Shown here: piece by piece, positions 1 through 8,039 of the stretch | How the letters are laid out: each line of letters starts with the position of its first letter | Position numbering within the stretch: the first letter of the stretch is position 1 | Origin: Acrasis kona | Lineage: Eukaryota > Heterolobosea > Eutetramitea > Acrasida > Acrasidae | Reading direction: 5' to 3' | Length of the DNA stretch: 24,727 bases | Assembly: GCA_026419775.2 (NCBI GenBank) | Contig: JAOPGA020000733.1 | Span: forward strand, 1-24,727 | Notes under the pieces: generated by a model | What the model was told of the DNA's origin: nothing | Databases searched by the model: none | Seen by the model: the letters and a program-made list of their open reading frames with translations, nothing else | Translations under genes and position numbers: made by a program

Positions 1-1
1 T

Positions 2-106
2 ATTATTTTCAACTTCGATTTAACTGGCCTAAGAGAGGCTATGGAATTACAAGACTCAAGATCAGGAACAGGAAAGAATGTTCTTTGTTGGCCAAAAACT
101 CATTAA
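2..106 (+). CDS. 3' end of an unidentified protein gene (partial)
   Basis: Reading frame 2 is open from the window edge to a TAA at 104-106 and would encode the last 34 residues of a protein containing LTGLREAMELQDSRSGTGK and ending WPKTH. The composition (mixed charged and hydrophobic residues, no low-complexity runs) looks like real coding sequence, but the piece is too short to assign to a family. No start is visible because the gene would begin upstream of the window. The other open frame here is Lys/Asn-rich and looks less protein-like. The intergenic stretch that follows leads to the sterol-desaturase gene on the same strand. Confidence 0.4.
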   Translation: MIFNFDLTGLREAMELQDSRSGTGKNVLCWPKTH

Positions 107-338
107 ACAAATATTTTATAAATTTTTAATTATTCATGAATACCGGATAATTCTTTGAAATAACTGTCACTTGATTTTGCATGTACAAACTAGTAAAACA
201 ACCGTTATTCCTCCAAATCAGGTTTTGATTGATTGGATGTATCTTTTACAACTAGATCTATTGGTGCAAAATCGTTTTTGCATTCAACACGGATTATTCA
301 ATCAAAACAATCTCTCAACAATCCTGGAAAAAAAAAAC

Positions 339-1226
339 ATGGTGTCCATAGTGAAGAGGATACCCTTCTTCATCGCATTTATTGTTAGTCTGTGTATTTC
401 TCAAAGCGTTGAGGCACAGATACGCATCAAGAATGCTGCGGACACACTCCTAGACATGGACACAGTAGATGAGTTTGCGATATCTACGTCGTTTATTACT
501 CTTGGATACGTCATGCTTTACTTCTGCGTCAGTGGCTTGCTGGAGTACACTAACCCAACTCCAAAGACACCAAAGCGTATGAAGTGGATAAAGAAGGAGA
601 TAAGACTAGGAGTTTTCGCCCTTATTGCTGACGTGACATATGCAGGACTTTGGCTATGGCTAGTAGACAGACATACGCCTTACTATGGATATTACAATAC
701 ACACGAGTTCACAGCATGGTCCCTCCTAATGAACGTGTTGACGTACTTATTCGTGTTTGACACATGGTTCTATTGGACACACAGGTTCCTACATCAAAAG
801 TGGTGGTGGAAGAACGTACATGTAGTTCATCACAAGTTCATGAAGCCAAGTGCCTTTGCCCAAGATGCTGTACATCCATTCGAAGCTGTTTTCCAGGGAC
901 CAATGGGTCACCATCTAGTCTCGCTAGTTTACCCCATGCACCCAATCGTCATGGCTGTTATGGGTGCTGGAACAGCAATATACGCCTCTGCTGCCCATGA
1001 TGGACGCGCAGGAGATTTGAACGACCATAATAAGCATCATACATTCATGAATGTTAATTTTGGTCTGTATTGGGGAGTCTGGGACTATATTTGTGGAACT
1101 CGCTACGACGCCAAAAAGAGACCAGCTTACAAGAAAATTCAAGAAGAGTATGAAAAATTGACACCAAATCAAGATTTGATAGATGGTGGTGTAGATGCTC
1201 TTGAATGTGTAGATAAGCAAGATTAA
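339..1226 (+). CDS. Sterol C5-desaturase / fatty-acid hydroxylase superfamily enzyme (SC5D/ERG3-like)
   Basis: Encodes a predicted 295-residue membrane di-iron enzyme, probably of the ER, with no intron. The three His clusters of the fatty-acid hydroxylase superfamily are present: HRFLH (residues 148-152), HVVHH (161-165) and HNKHH (230-234). The block with AVHPFEAVFQG and YPMHP, and the closing pattern with FGLYWGVWDYICGT, follow the layout of C5-sterol desaturase (lathosterol oxidase), so a role in late sterol synthesis is the best guess. The frame is open upstream, but the ATG at 339 is the first ATG. It has A at -3 and G at +4 and is followed by a hydrophobic segment resembling a signal anchor or signal peptide (residues about 5-27). 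Other superfamily members (C4-methyl oxidase, alkane or sphingolipid hydroxylases) share the His boxes, so substrate is inferred. Confidence 0.85.
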   Translation: MVSIVKRIPFFIAFIVSLCISQSVEAQIRIKNAADTLLDMDTVDEFAISTSFITLGYVMLYFCVSGLLEYTNPTPKTPKRMKWIKKEIRLGVFALIADVTYAGLWLWLVDRHTPYYGYYNTHEFTAWSLLMNVLTYLFVFDTWFYWTHRFLHQKWWWKNVHVVHHKFMKPSAFAQDAVHPFEAVFQGPMGHHLVSLVYPMHPIVMAVMGAGTAIYASAAHDGRAGDLNDHNKHHTFMNVNFGLYWGVWDYICGTRYDAKKRPAYKKIQEEYEKLTPNQDLIDGGVDALECVDKQD

Positions 1227-1453
1227 ATCATACTTTGTACTTATAGTTTTAGTATACTGTCCTCAAATATAACCATATTTCTTTTCATATTTGTGCAATT
1301 GTTTCTTCTCCTAATCTTTGGTATTTCACATTCCGATGTACTCGTTGCGCATGTCCTCCGATGTTCGTCTGTTCTGAATAGTTGATTTATGGTTGTTTAT
1401 TACAAATACACTAAATATTGATTACATATTACTATTTTTCCGCAAACAATAAT
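1227..1453. other. Intergenic: desaturase 3' flank and tRNA upstream region
   Basis: About 230 nt, AT-rich, with no open frame or conserved RNA that I recognise. No AATAAA lies close to the desaturase stop codon. Confidence 0.5.
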
Positions 1454-1533
1454 GGCGATATGGCCGAGTGGTCTAAGGCGCTGGATTTAGGCTCCAGTCC
1501 GAGAGGGCGTGGGTTCAAACCCCACTGTCGTCA
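1454..1533 (+). tRNA. tRNA-Leu(UAG)
   Basis: An 80-nt type II tRNA gene. The acceptor stem GGCGATA pairs with TGTCGTC (two G-T wobbles) and the discriminator base is A. The anticodon stem CTGGA/TCCAG closes the loop TTTAGGC, giving anticodon UAG, which reads CUA leucine codons. A long variable arm (type II, as expected for Leu) separates it from the T arm GTGGG-TTCAAAC-CCCAC. Both internal pol III promoters are present: an A box around TGGCCGAGTGG and a B box GGTTCAAACCC. No CCA is encoded and no intron is present. A run of five T at 1535-1539 is a pol III terminator. Confidence 0.96.
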
Positions 1534-1539
1534 ATTTTT

Positions 1540-2227
1540 AAGCATATACTTCGAAAGATTTTTGGAGAGGTCTATCTGAGGTACATATCAAACCTAATTT
1601 CAGGAAAACGAACAAAGAGACAAGTTATATTTTATACCAAACAATCTAGTATTGTCACGTGTAAGATAACGTTCGCGATTGTTCAACTCTTAGTGCTTTG
1701 CAGTTTAATTTGCTCAGTTCCAACATCTGTAATAGCAAACAAGTAAGGAAAAGAATGTTACACGCTATATTTTTTTAATATGGTCTACCTAAACGATGAG
1801 GGATCACATCCCACAAATTTTTGGCAACTTCATTCTTGTAATATTTTCATTACAAACATGTGCAAAGATTTTAAAGAGAAAGATTCTTGGAATCCACTTG
1901 GTGACTTTCGAATATGAAAACCATTCTGCCTGATTTGTGTAATAAAGTAGAATTTCGTAGAACTTTTAACTTCTTCTGACAAAGAATTCGTCGAATCTTT
2001 TTCATCAAATCTAAAAATGTAACTAACAATAAATTAGCAGTTAGTGCTATTCATTTATTCTCACATTTTTACACAGTTAATGTGCATTTACATCACTCAT
2101 AATTGGTTGAGTACTAAATAGTAGGCATGGAGTTAACAAATGTTTAGTGGAATGTAACGGAAGTGGTTCATTAAAAAGACATCCGCTTAAGTTAGTAACA
2201 CAAGTATTTAAAAATCATTTATATGAT
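1540..2227. other. Gene-poor stretch between tRNA-Leu and the small membrane-protein gene
   Basis: Nearly 700 nt with no supported gene, the longest such stretch in the window. A 44-codon minus-strand ORF (1871-2005, ATG at 2005) and a short open minus-strand segment near 1786-1835 ending in a TAA look mildly protein-like. I could not join them by a GT-AG intron in a consistent phase. No tRNA or snRNA was recognised. Confidence 0.4.
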
Positions 2228-2567
2228 TTATTTTCTTCTTCTAAACACGCTTGTAGTTATATCGAAAATTGCGTAACCTTTATGATTAGTTAGGGTAGAT
2301 TCAAAGTTACTTACCAATACTCATACCAATCGCTCCAAACATACCAATAAGGAAGGGCCTTAGTACCCATTCTTGGTATTTTTGTCTTCTCTCCTCAAAA
2401 GCAAGTTTGTCCTCCTCTGATATTGATTCATCGTCACTATCTTCAAACCTTGAATTGACCAACGTCCTCTTTCCTTGTGTTATTTTGTTCGTTACGGAAG
2501 TTGTTGATAATAAACTGTCAATGTTGCTGAGGCTTGCTTTATCCTCTTCTGTTAACTGTTGGCTCAT
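2228..2567 (-). CDS. Small protein with C-terminal membrane anchor (100 aa, 2 exons), unidentified
   Basis: Exons are 2567-2315 and 2277-2228 (minus strand), separated by a 37-nt intron with a GTAAGT donor and a CTAACTAAT branch-like sequence. The phase-1 join restores a 100-residue protein. The N-terminal half is polar and acidic (DSDDESISEEDK around residues 43-54). It is followed by an amphipathic segment ending in RQKYQEW, then one hydrophobic span (about residues 69-94) rich in Gly, and a basic end, FRRRK. This is the architecture of a tail-anchored protein, with the charged tail typical of mitochondrial outer-membrane or peroxisomal anchors, but I do not recognise the family. AATAAA overlaps the TAA stop. 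It is divergent from the COPE gene, 213 bp between start codons. Confidence 0.75.
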
Positions 2568-2780
2568 CTTGTAATTTTAGTGGGAAGAAAAGGTCAACCA
2601 GCATTCAGAACACAAAAGCCTTCTAAATCATGAAATTATCTTTATGCATAACATTATGACATCTTGTGGTTGCTTCAAACCATAAGCTGGTAACTCTCCA
2701 TTTTCTCCAAACAGAGAGATTACAACATATACTCAGTCAACCACCACATCACCAAAGAGAAGAACATACGTGTACCTAAG

Positions 2781-3704
2781 ATGAGTTCAACCGATGGATC
2801 AACAGAGTTATTCCCCGTACGCAACCCTCTCTACCTGGGCGACTATGGTAGAGCTCTAAGCAAGGGAAATACGATTACAGTATCAAATGACAAGCGCGTT
2901 GAACAAGACACGCTCATGTACAGAGCTCACATCGGACTTGGACAATACGATCTCGTTATTAGCGCAGTAGAGGATAAACCATCCACTCCAATGCCCCTTC
3001 AGGCAGTCCGAATCCTCGCACAATATTTAAAGACTAGAGATTTCAATGCTGCTCAAGACAAGACGCAATCCCTACTTTCTCAAGAATTAGCAAAGGACCC
3101 AACTTTGTTAGTAGTCGCCTCCACAATCTACATGCACGAGGGTCAAGACCAAGAAGCACTCAAACTCTTATACAATCCTTCCACTCTGGAAGTAGCCTCT
3201 CTTCAAGTGCGCGCTCTTTTACGCATCAACAGGACTGATCTTGCAGAGTTGGCATTGAAGAAGATGACTGAACTAAATGACGAGGCCACAATCACCAAGT
3301 TGACCAACGCATATGTATGTTTAGCAAAAGGAGGTCAAGCCAACATTGAGGAGGCCCGTGTACTTTTCCAAGAATTGAGCGAAAAGTTTGAGGACACCAG
3401 CGTACTTTTAAACGGACTTGCATTGTGTCACATGCAAAGTGGAGAATACGAAGAAGCCGAAAAGTTGTTAGCACAAGCACTCAGTAAGAGTCCAAACGAT
3501 CCCGACACCCTAGTCAACATGATCGTAGTGGAACAACACATTCAACAGAGAGGAGGTCATGCCGCCAACAATGCCAGTCAGAGAAAGTTTGCACAGATGC
3601 GTGCGCTAAACCCACATCACTATTGGGTGGAGGATGTTGTAAAGGCCGATCGTGAATTTGATGAATTAATGCAAAAGTATACTGTGGAGAAAGTGAGCGA
3701 ATAA
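2781..3704 (+). CDS. COPE: Coatomer subunit epsilon
   Basis: A 307-residue single-exon protein matching epsilon-COP over its whole length (family about 290-310 residues). Epsilon-COP is a TPR-like helical solenoid that binds alpha-COP in the COPI coat, which retrieves cargo from Golgi to ER. Visible signatures are the N-terminal block with FPVRNPLYLGDYGRAL (residues 11-26), the repeated helix pairs including ALLRINRTDLAELALKKM, and the conserved C-terminal block with LLNGLALCHMQSGEYEEAEK and DPDTLVNMIV, ending in a helix with FDELMQKY. The ATG at 2781 is the first ATG of the frame. The stop TAA sits inside AATAAA (3700-3705), and only 10 nt separate it from the stop codon of the convergent minus-strand gene. 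Confidence 0.95.
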   Translation: MSSTDGSTELFPVRNPLYLGDYGRALSKGNTITVSNDKRVEQDTLMYRAHIGLGQYDLVISAVEDKPSTPMPLQAVRILAQYLKTRDFNAAQDKTQSLLSQELAKDPTLLVVASTIYMHEGQDQEALKLLYNPSTLEVASLQVRALLRINRTDLAELALKKMTELNDEATITKLTNAYVCLAKGGQANIEEARVLFQELSEKFEDTSVLLNGLALCHMQSGEYEEAEKLLAQALSKSPNDPDTLVNMIVVEQHIQQRGGHAANNASQRKFAQMRALNPHHYWVEDVVKADREFDELMQKYTVEKVSE

Positions 3705-3714
3705 AAAAAACATT

Positions 3715-4347
3715 TTAGTAAACATGTTCAAGAATGTTGTAATTTGCTCTAGAAGAGTTTGTCTTGTTAGGTCTTGGGCTTGATGAAATTTGTGGCGCAC
3801 GTGCAGCAGTTGTGCATTGGTTGTAACTAGCAACTGGGAAAACTGGGTCTACGGGTAAACCTGGTGATTCGGATAATTTTTTGTGGTCCAACTTCTTGCT
3901 TACTTTTTGGCTCAAATATTTGTTACTTGTGGTGGGGTCATATGCAAAATATTCACTATTGTCCTTGAGTGGTGTCACTTTGATGCCTCCAGTTGGGACG
4001 GGGGAGCTCCTGTCTGTGGAGGGAGTGATTGTGCGAGTGGTTGGTTGTGTGGTGACGGGAACTTGTTTGAGGCCGTGTGTTCTTGGGCTGTCTGGTGGTG
4101 GTGCATATCCGAATCGTTTTTGTAGTTTGACTTTATCATCAACATTGGTTTTATATCCAGTCTTGACACCAGAGGTTGACTCCTTGGCATTAGATTCTCT
4201 GAACCTTGTGTGACCAACCAAATCTCCACTGTCCATGTTTTTATATACTCTAGTCTTCTTGTGAGAGTGATGCTCGTCGAAAGCCTTGTTTGGCGAGGTT
4301 GTATGTGGACATGGTGACATGTTGCTCGCACGTGGGGATACAGACAT
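3715..4347 (-). CDS. Ser/Thr-Pro-rich basic disordered protein (210 aa), unidentified
   Basis: Single-exon minus-strand ORF starting at the ATG at 4347; the open frame extends one codon further but without ATG. The product is basic and of low hydrophobicity, with at least nine Ser-Pro or Thr-Pro pairs spread along its length, a short His-rich patch (EHHSHKKTR, residues about 25-33) and no membrane segment. The segment with KVKLQKRFGYAPPPDSP (about 73-89) is the most motif-like part. The many S/T-P sites suggest a substrate of proline-directed kinases, which is inference. Frames on the opposite strand are open over parts of the gene but look Gly/Val/Leu-biased, as expected of antisense shadows. 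The gene overlaps no other CDS, but its stop lies 10 nt from the COPE stop. Confidence 0.6.
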   Translation of the reverse strand: MSVSPRASNMSPCPHTTSPNKAFDEHHSHKKTRVYKNMDSGDLVGHTRFRESNAKESTSGVKTGYKTNVDDKVKLQKRFGYAPPPDSPRTHGLKQVPVTTQPTTRTITPSTDRSSPVPTGGIKVTPLKDNSEYFAYDPTTSNKYLSQKVSKKLDHKKLSESPGLPVDPVFPVASYNQCTTAARAPQISSSPRPNKTNSSRANYNILEHVY

Positions 4348-4691
4348 CAAGTATTGTTTTACTTTTATTTGAACAAATTCGAGACGTTGTCTACAGTTGT
4401 CTGTTGGTTTGAGGAATCTATTGTAAGAAGAATATTTCTAAATTGGGTAGACTACAAATGTTACAGGCCGTTGTTAGAAGAAATAAAACAACAACCATAA
4501 GAATGAATGGAGTATAAAAAGCATAAAAAAGTAATGTATAGTTAGTTACAAGAGAGAAACTGTCAGTTATCAACATAAACAGATCTTTGGACTAATGCCG
4601 GTGTACCTAATTCCATAAAAATTTGCATAAAACGGTATTAGAATTTGTCGCTGTTTAATCCGACTGTGCGATAGTGCTGATCTGTTTTACA
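4348..4691. other. Intergenic: COA6 3' flank and promoter side of the S/T-P-rich gene
   Basis: About 340 nt between two minus-strand genes. AT-rich, with runs such as TATAAAAAGCATAAAAAAG near 4513. I see no further exon, RNA gene or repeat. Confidence 0.4.
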
Positions 4692-4950
4692 TTATTCTTT
4701 TTCCTCCTCCTCTGGTATAAATCGTGTTTCTTTCCCTCTTTTCAGTAAAAATTCCCTTCTATTTTCATACCGTTTCACCTAATATTATTAGAAGAGGTTT
4801 CGTCACGGTTCTTACCCAACTGATCGGACAGGATTTGTATAATTCTTCCAGTTCCTGTGTACATTTGGAGTTATCCTCGTCATTTTTTTCTTGGCACTTG
4901 TATAAAAGGTCCCTCAACTTCCAACATAACTTCCTCTGTGAGTTATTCAT
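4692..4950 (-). CDS. COA6: Cytochrome c oxidase assembly factor 6-like protein (twin Cys motif)
   Basis: Exons are 4950-4816 and 4778-4692 (minus strand), joined across a 37-nt GTAAGA...TTAG intron (phase 0), giving 73 residues. COA6 is an intermembrane-space protein that helps deliver copper to COX2 during complex IV assembly. The first exon contains CX9C (Cys 9 and 19) and CX10C (Cys 30 and 41), then PISW. The second exon supplies the family continuation with RYENRREFLLKRG and an acidic end. CX9C plus CX10C spacing with a CW at the first Cys is diagnostic for the COA6/COX6B-like group. The ATG at 4950 is chosen because the open frame upstream has no ATG and runs into the divergent gene. Unspliced, the frame would end in an unrelated hydrophobic tail, so splicing is needed. 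Confidence 0.88.
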
Positions 4951-4977
4951 GTTCACACGGTTGACTTCGAACAAACA

Positions 4978-5013
4978 ATGGCGGCAGATAGATTTGTTTG
5001 GCGCAGAAAATGA
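4978..5013 (+). promoter_or_regulatory. Upstream ORF overlapping the CEP120-like start codon
   Basis: An 11-codon ORF starts at the ATG at 4978 in a strong context (A at -3, G at +4) and ends with TGA at 5011-5013. The stop overlaps the presumed main ATG (5010-5012) as ATGA. Its position only 27 bp from the divergent COA6 start means it is transcribed only if CEP120-like transcripts begin inside that gap or within COA6. Confidence 0.45.
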
Positions 5014-6500
5014 ACAAACCACTCCGAACCAGAACTGCGCAACCAACAATAACTAGGGCTACACAATCTAGAACCAATGTAAAACCTTCCAGACCTGCGG
5101 CTAAATCCTCTCCAGCAAAGACTGAGACGGCGGCACCTAAACAACCTCCTGCACAAGAAAAAGAAGAGCAGAAGGTTGAGGCTGTCCAACCAACGCTTGT
5201 CAGTGAATCATCGTTCGATATCAACCAAGAAATATTAGAAACAAAATCTCTTAAAGACGACACTTTGGATTTTGAATTTACAGAAGCGTTTGAAGAAGAT
5301 AGCGACATTGACCAAACACCTTTGTTCGAGGACCTTCATTCTGCAGAAGAAAGCCAAGCAGCTCTCGACCTCATAAGAACCTCCCCCGAATACGCCGCTG
5401 CATGGGACCTCGAACTATGGAAGAGTGAACAAAGAAAGATTTTCACAAAACAGTTAAAAATGAAAGAGATGCAAATTATTAAATCTCTTCGTGCCGAAGT
5501 AGCCAATAGAGATCAGAAACATAAAATAAAAATAAAACGCCAACAAGACCAGTTTGATGAAATGGAGAGAAATTTGAAAGGCAAAGTATCAGAGATTGAA
5601 AAGAGCAACCAAAGACTATTAGAGGTCGAACTAGAATTAAGAAGAAGAAAACAAGAACTAGAAAGCGACCACAGTAGGAAGCTCGACGACATGCAACACG
5701 TTATCAAAATCGCCAAAGAGGATTGTGTTCATAAAATTGACATGGAGAGGACTAGGACTGAAGAGTTGGAAAAAATGAACAAACAACTAACTTCAAGAAT
5801 CGAATCCATCGACGAACAATATCGCAACTTACTAGAAGAGCATCATGAGTTTAGAAAGCAAGTGAATAGTTCGGACCAAACGCAACTACAAAACGAGATT
5901 AATAAGATGATTTTGGAGAAGAAGGACATGGAAAAGAAATTAGACACAGCAATACAAGCGAAACAAAACTATAAAAATCTATGGAAGAGGACGGAAGCTA
6001 ATATAGAGAACATAAAGAGAGTTTACGAGGATAAATTGAACAATATGAGAGAACAAAAATACAGTGACTCTCTTATTCACTCACCTCTCACATTCAGTCA
6101 ACCACCTTATATTATCCAACCACCCATACAACAACCTGCAGGATACACACCCAACAATGAAAGCGTACAAGTTGCAAAGTTAATTAAGGATTTAATCATG
6201 GACTCTCAAAAACAATCAGAACAGAAACCAGTCAAAGAAAAAAAGAAGAGAAAAACAGATCAGGTCAAAAAGAACGTCAAAGAAGTGTCTGCGTCTCCTA
6301 CTCAAAGTCCACCTCCAGAGGTACATCAACATAAGCATACGCACAAGTGGAATAGTGGATCTCCCACAAGCGACGAAGACAGAAGAGAGTTTTTGAGATT
6401 GATGGAGGAGAAGAAGAAACTTTTACAGACTGGGACTTATAATGAGGACGACGACGTGATTAGAAATATAACAAAGAGAATTAACGAAATGTTCCGGTAA
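5010..6500 (+). CDS. CEP120: CEP120-like centriolar coiled-coil protein lacking C2 domains
   Basis: A 496-residue single-exon protein. Residues 1-55 are basic and Ala/Pro-rich, 55-110 acidic, and about 125-350 a long coiled coil. The coiled coil contains the run IKIAKEDCVHKIDMERTR, then LQNEINKMILEKKDMEKKLD and YKNLWKR, which follow the C-terminal coiled coil of CEP120, a centriole-assembly protein. After a low-complexity linker and a basic patch (KEKKKRK), the last 40 residues (with EEKKKLLQTGTYNEDD) match the conserved CEP120 C-terminal motif. Vertebrate CEP120 is nearly 1000 residues with N-terminal C2 domains that are absent here. The ATG at 5010 is used. The frame is open four codons further upstream without ATG, and an upstream ORF overlaps the start. 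Assignment to CEP120 rests on remembered family patterns; centriolar function is inferred. Confidence 0.8.
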   Translation: MNKPLRTRTAQPTITRATQSRTNVKPSRPAAKSSPAKTETAAPKQPPAQEKEEQKVEAVQPTLVSESSFDINQEILETKSLKDDTLDFEFTEAFEEDSDIDQTPLFEDLHSAEESQAALDLIRTSPEYAAAWDLELWKSEQRKIFTKQLKMKEMQIIKSLRAEVANRDQKHKIKIKRQQDQFDEMERNLKGKVSEIEKSNQRLLEVELELRRRKQELESDHSRKLDDMQHVIKIAKEDCVHKIDMERTRTEELEKMNKQLTSRIESIDEQYRNLLEEHHEFRKQVNSSDQTQLQNEINKMILEKKDMEKKLDTAIQAKQNYKNLWKRTEANIENIKRVYEDKLNNMREQKYSDSLIHSPLTFSQPPYIIQPPIQQPAGYTPNNESVQVAKLIKDLIMDSQKQSEQKPVKEKKKRKTDQVKKNVKEVSASPTQSPPPEVHQHKHTHKWNSGSPTSDEDRREFLRLMEEKKKLLQTGTYNEDDDVIRNITKRINEMFR

Positions 6501-6754
6501 AGATGATTAGGTCCGTAATAGGTGCTGGAATACCGAAAAGTGTACAATAATAAAATGTATTATATAAAATGTGTATTGTTCGGTAGATGACAAAGAGGTA
6601 TCCTCCAACAAGAGTAGATTACAAAAACAACCTAAAGTTGATAAAAGTCGACTAGAGTGCGTCCATTCACTAAAAGCCCACACAGGCAAATGTAACATAA
6701 AATATTATTTGATGATTTATTCAGTAGTGAACTAAATGCTCTCAATTTATTCGT

Positions 6755-7335
6755 CTATCTAGTATTTAATCCGACAACTGGTGGAGTTGCTCCTCCAAGG
6801 TATAATGCAAGTCTGTGATGATTGCGAATATCAAAATCAGGGTTTGTAGGAACACAGCCTCCCATTTTGGCGCAAGCAATTAATCCAGTGTATAACGCTC
6901 TATAATCTGCATTATGTGGCGTATGGATGTTCTTGCATCTGGAAGTCTGTCTGCATCCATACATCAAAAACCTCCTGTCACAACGACTGAACATTTTGAC
7001 GTCATAATATTTATTACCAGACACCCAATACCTAACGGTACTCAAACAATCTACTTGACACTGTTGTTTGTTAATGAAACTATTTAGTTTGTTATTACCA
7101 TGATGCATCTTGTATTTCCTAAACCCATGAATGAGGTGGATATTATGCCATTATTGTGGAAACTGACATCTCCTATTGATGATCTTGCAATATTGATGAG
7201 GTCATGGTAACCTTGTCCAGGAGATCCTAGAGTTCTGTACCTACTGTTGTTGTAGTTTGATGGGCATCTGGCGTCACTACAAAACACAGCATTCAACAAG
7301 AAGCACAATAACAAGTAGATTGGGAACTTACTCAT
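6755..7335 (-). CDS. Secreted cysteine-rich protein (180 aa, 2 exons), unidentified
   Basis: Exons are 7335-7099 and 7060-6755 (minus strand) around a 38-nt GTAATA...ACAG intron (phase 0). Residues 1-20 are a clear signal peptide (basic start, then LLLCFLLNAVFC). The mature part has about nine cysteines, most of them in the second half (CQVDC, SRCDRRF, YGCRQTSRC, IACAKMGGC), and no membrane segment, so a disulfide-stabilised secreted or lumenal protein is likely. A Gly-rich block with GSPGQGYHDLINIARSSIGD precedes the splice junction. I do not recognise the family; an extracellular enzyme or lectin-like protein is possible but not supported by a motif. AATAAA lies three nt after the stop. It is divergent from the next gene, with 169 bp between start codons. 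Confidence 0.72.
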
Positions 7336-7504
7336 TGCTTTCTGTTGGGTCTGTCAATTGTTTTTTGCGGTTGGTGTTCGGAATTCTCATGACATGACAT
7401 CATCTTGTGCCTTATAAGATGCAAAAATTTTCTATATTTCCGCAGTGTCAAATAAGATTAACTTCGAGTTATACTTGGTAACTGCTGTGTGGACTTGGAT
7501 AAGT

Positions 7505-7836
7505 ATGGACACTTTCCGTAGATTCAACAAGCAAGAGTTCTTAAGAAGTATATGATGCCACTGCACTTCTTGGGTGTCAGAGAGACCACAGTTCTCATCC
7601 AAGAACATTTCCAAGCAAATTCCGACCAACAGCAACCAGCACCGAAAAAGAACTTTCGTATCTCTTCTCTTAAAGATGACGGCACGTCTTTAAATAAAAA
7701 TGATAAATTGTATGTTATTGAGGACGTTAAATTAAGTAAAAGGGACCGCATCTTCCTGGCACATCTTAAATACCGTTTTTCACGGATTCCTAACACTTCT
7801 AACGAGACAATCGTCAACAGGGCGCTGCGTCAATGA
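7505..7836 (+). CDS. Small basic protein (about 95 aa, 2-exon model), unidentified
   Basis: The region 7592-7834 encodes a convincing open protein segment (with DDGTSLNKNDKLYVIEDVKL and RDRIFLAHLKYRFSRIP). My preferred model starts at the ATG at 7505 (MDTFRRFNKQEFLR), splices out 7548-7591 (44 nt, GTATAT...CACAG, phase 1) and reads into this segment, giving 95 residues. Intron length fits its neighbours, but no CTAAY-like branch is visible. The alternative is a single exon from the ATG at 7552 (MMPLHFLGV, 94 residues). The protein is basic and hydrophilic, of a size seen for mitochondrial ribosomal or respiratory accessory subunits, but I see no diagnostic motif and assign no function. Confidence 0.55.
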
Positions 7837-8039
7837 GGGAAATGCATTTGTAAAAGAAAGTTGATTTCCCCTCCATCTCGTCTCACATATGTTGGAAAAG
7901 GTAACTAAATGTCTTGAGCGATTTTAATCGTCAATGTCGAATTTGGCGTGGTGTACAGAATCTACAGCTGAATTAATAAATAGAGAACCTACACATGGGT
8001 GGTTCCTGCATCCTTGACAAGTTGAGCATTATCACTTGA
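7837..8039. other. Intergenic, promoter side of the TGT gene
   Basis: About 200 nt between two plus-strand genes. No repeat, RNA gene or further exon is visible. Confidence 0.4.

Noticed and set aside
171-338. N-terminal extension of the sterol-desaturase frame
   Set aside because: The frame is open, but it begins at TTG and contains no ATG giving a sensible start. The ATG at 339 has a good context and is followed by a signal-anchor-like segment.
1794-1975. C-box-like GATGAGG and a CTGA as a possible C/D snoRNA
   Set aside because: The boxes are about 180 nt apart, lack a terminal stem and complementary guide, and match too loosely.
1871-2005. 44-codon minus-strand ORF in the gene-poor stretch
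   Set aside because: Basic, short, without family pattern; I could not connect it to the protein-like segment at 1786-1835 by a plausible intron.
3881-4213. Plus-strand open frames opposite the S/T-P-rich gene
   Set aside because: They are rich in Val, Leu, Gly and Cys without a pattern, lie wholly antisense to a more protein-like frame, and have no upstream ATG context or family signature.
7432-7817. Minus-strand frames between the secreted protein and TGT genes
   Set aside because: They contain irregular Cys/Leu/Ser-rich sequence and are antisense to the better plus-strand segment ending at 7836.
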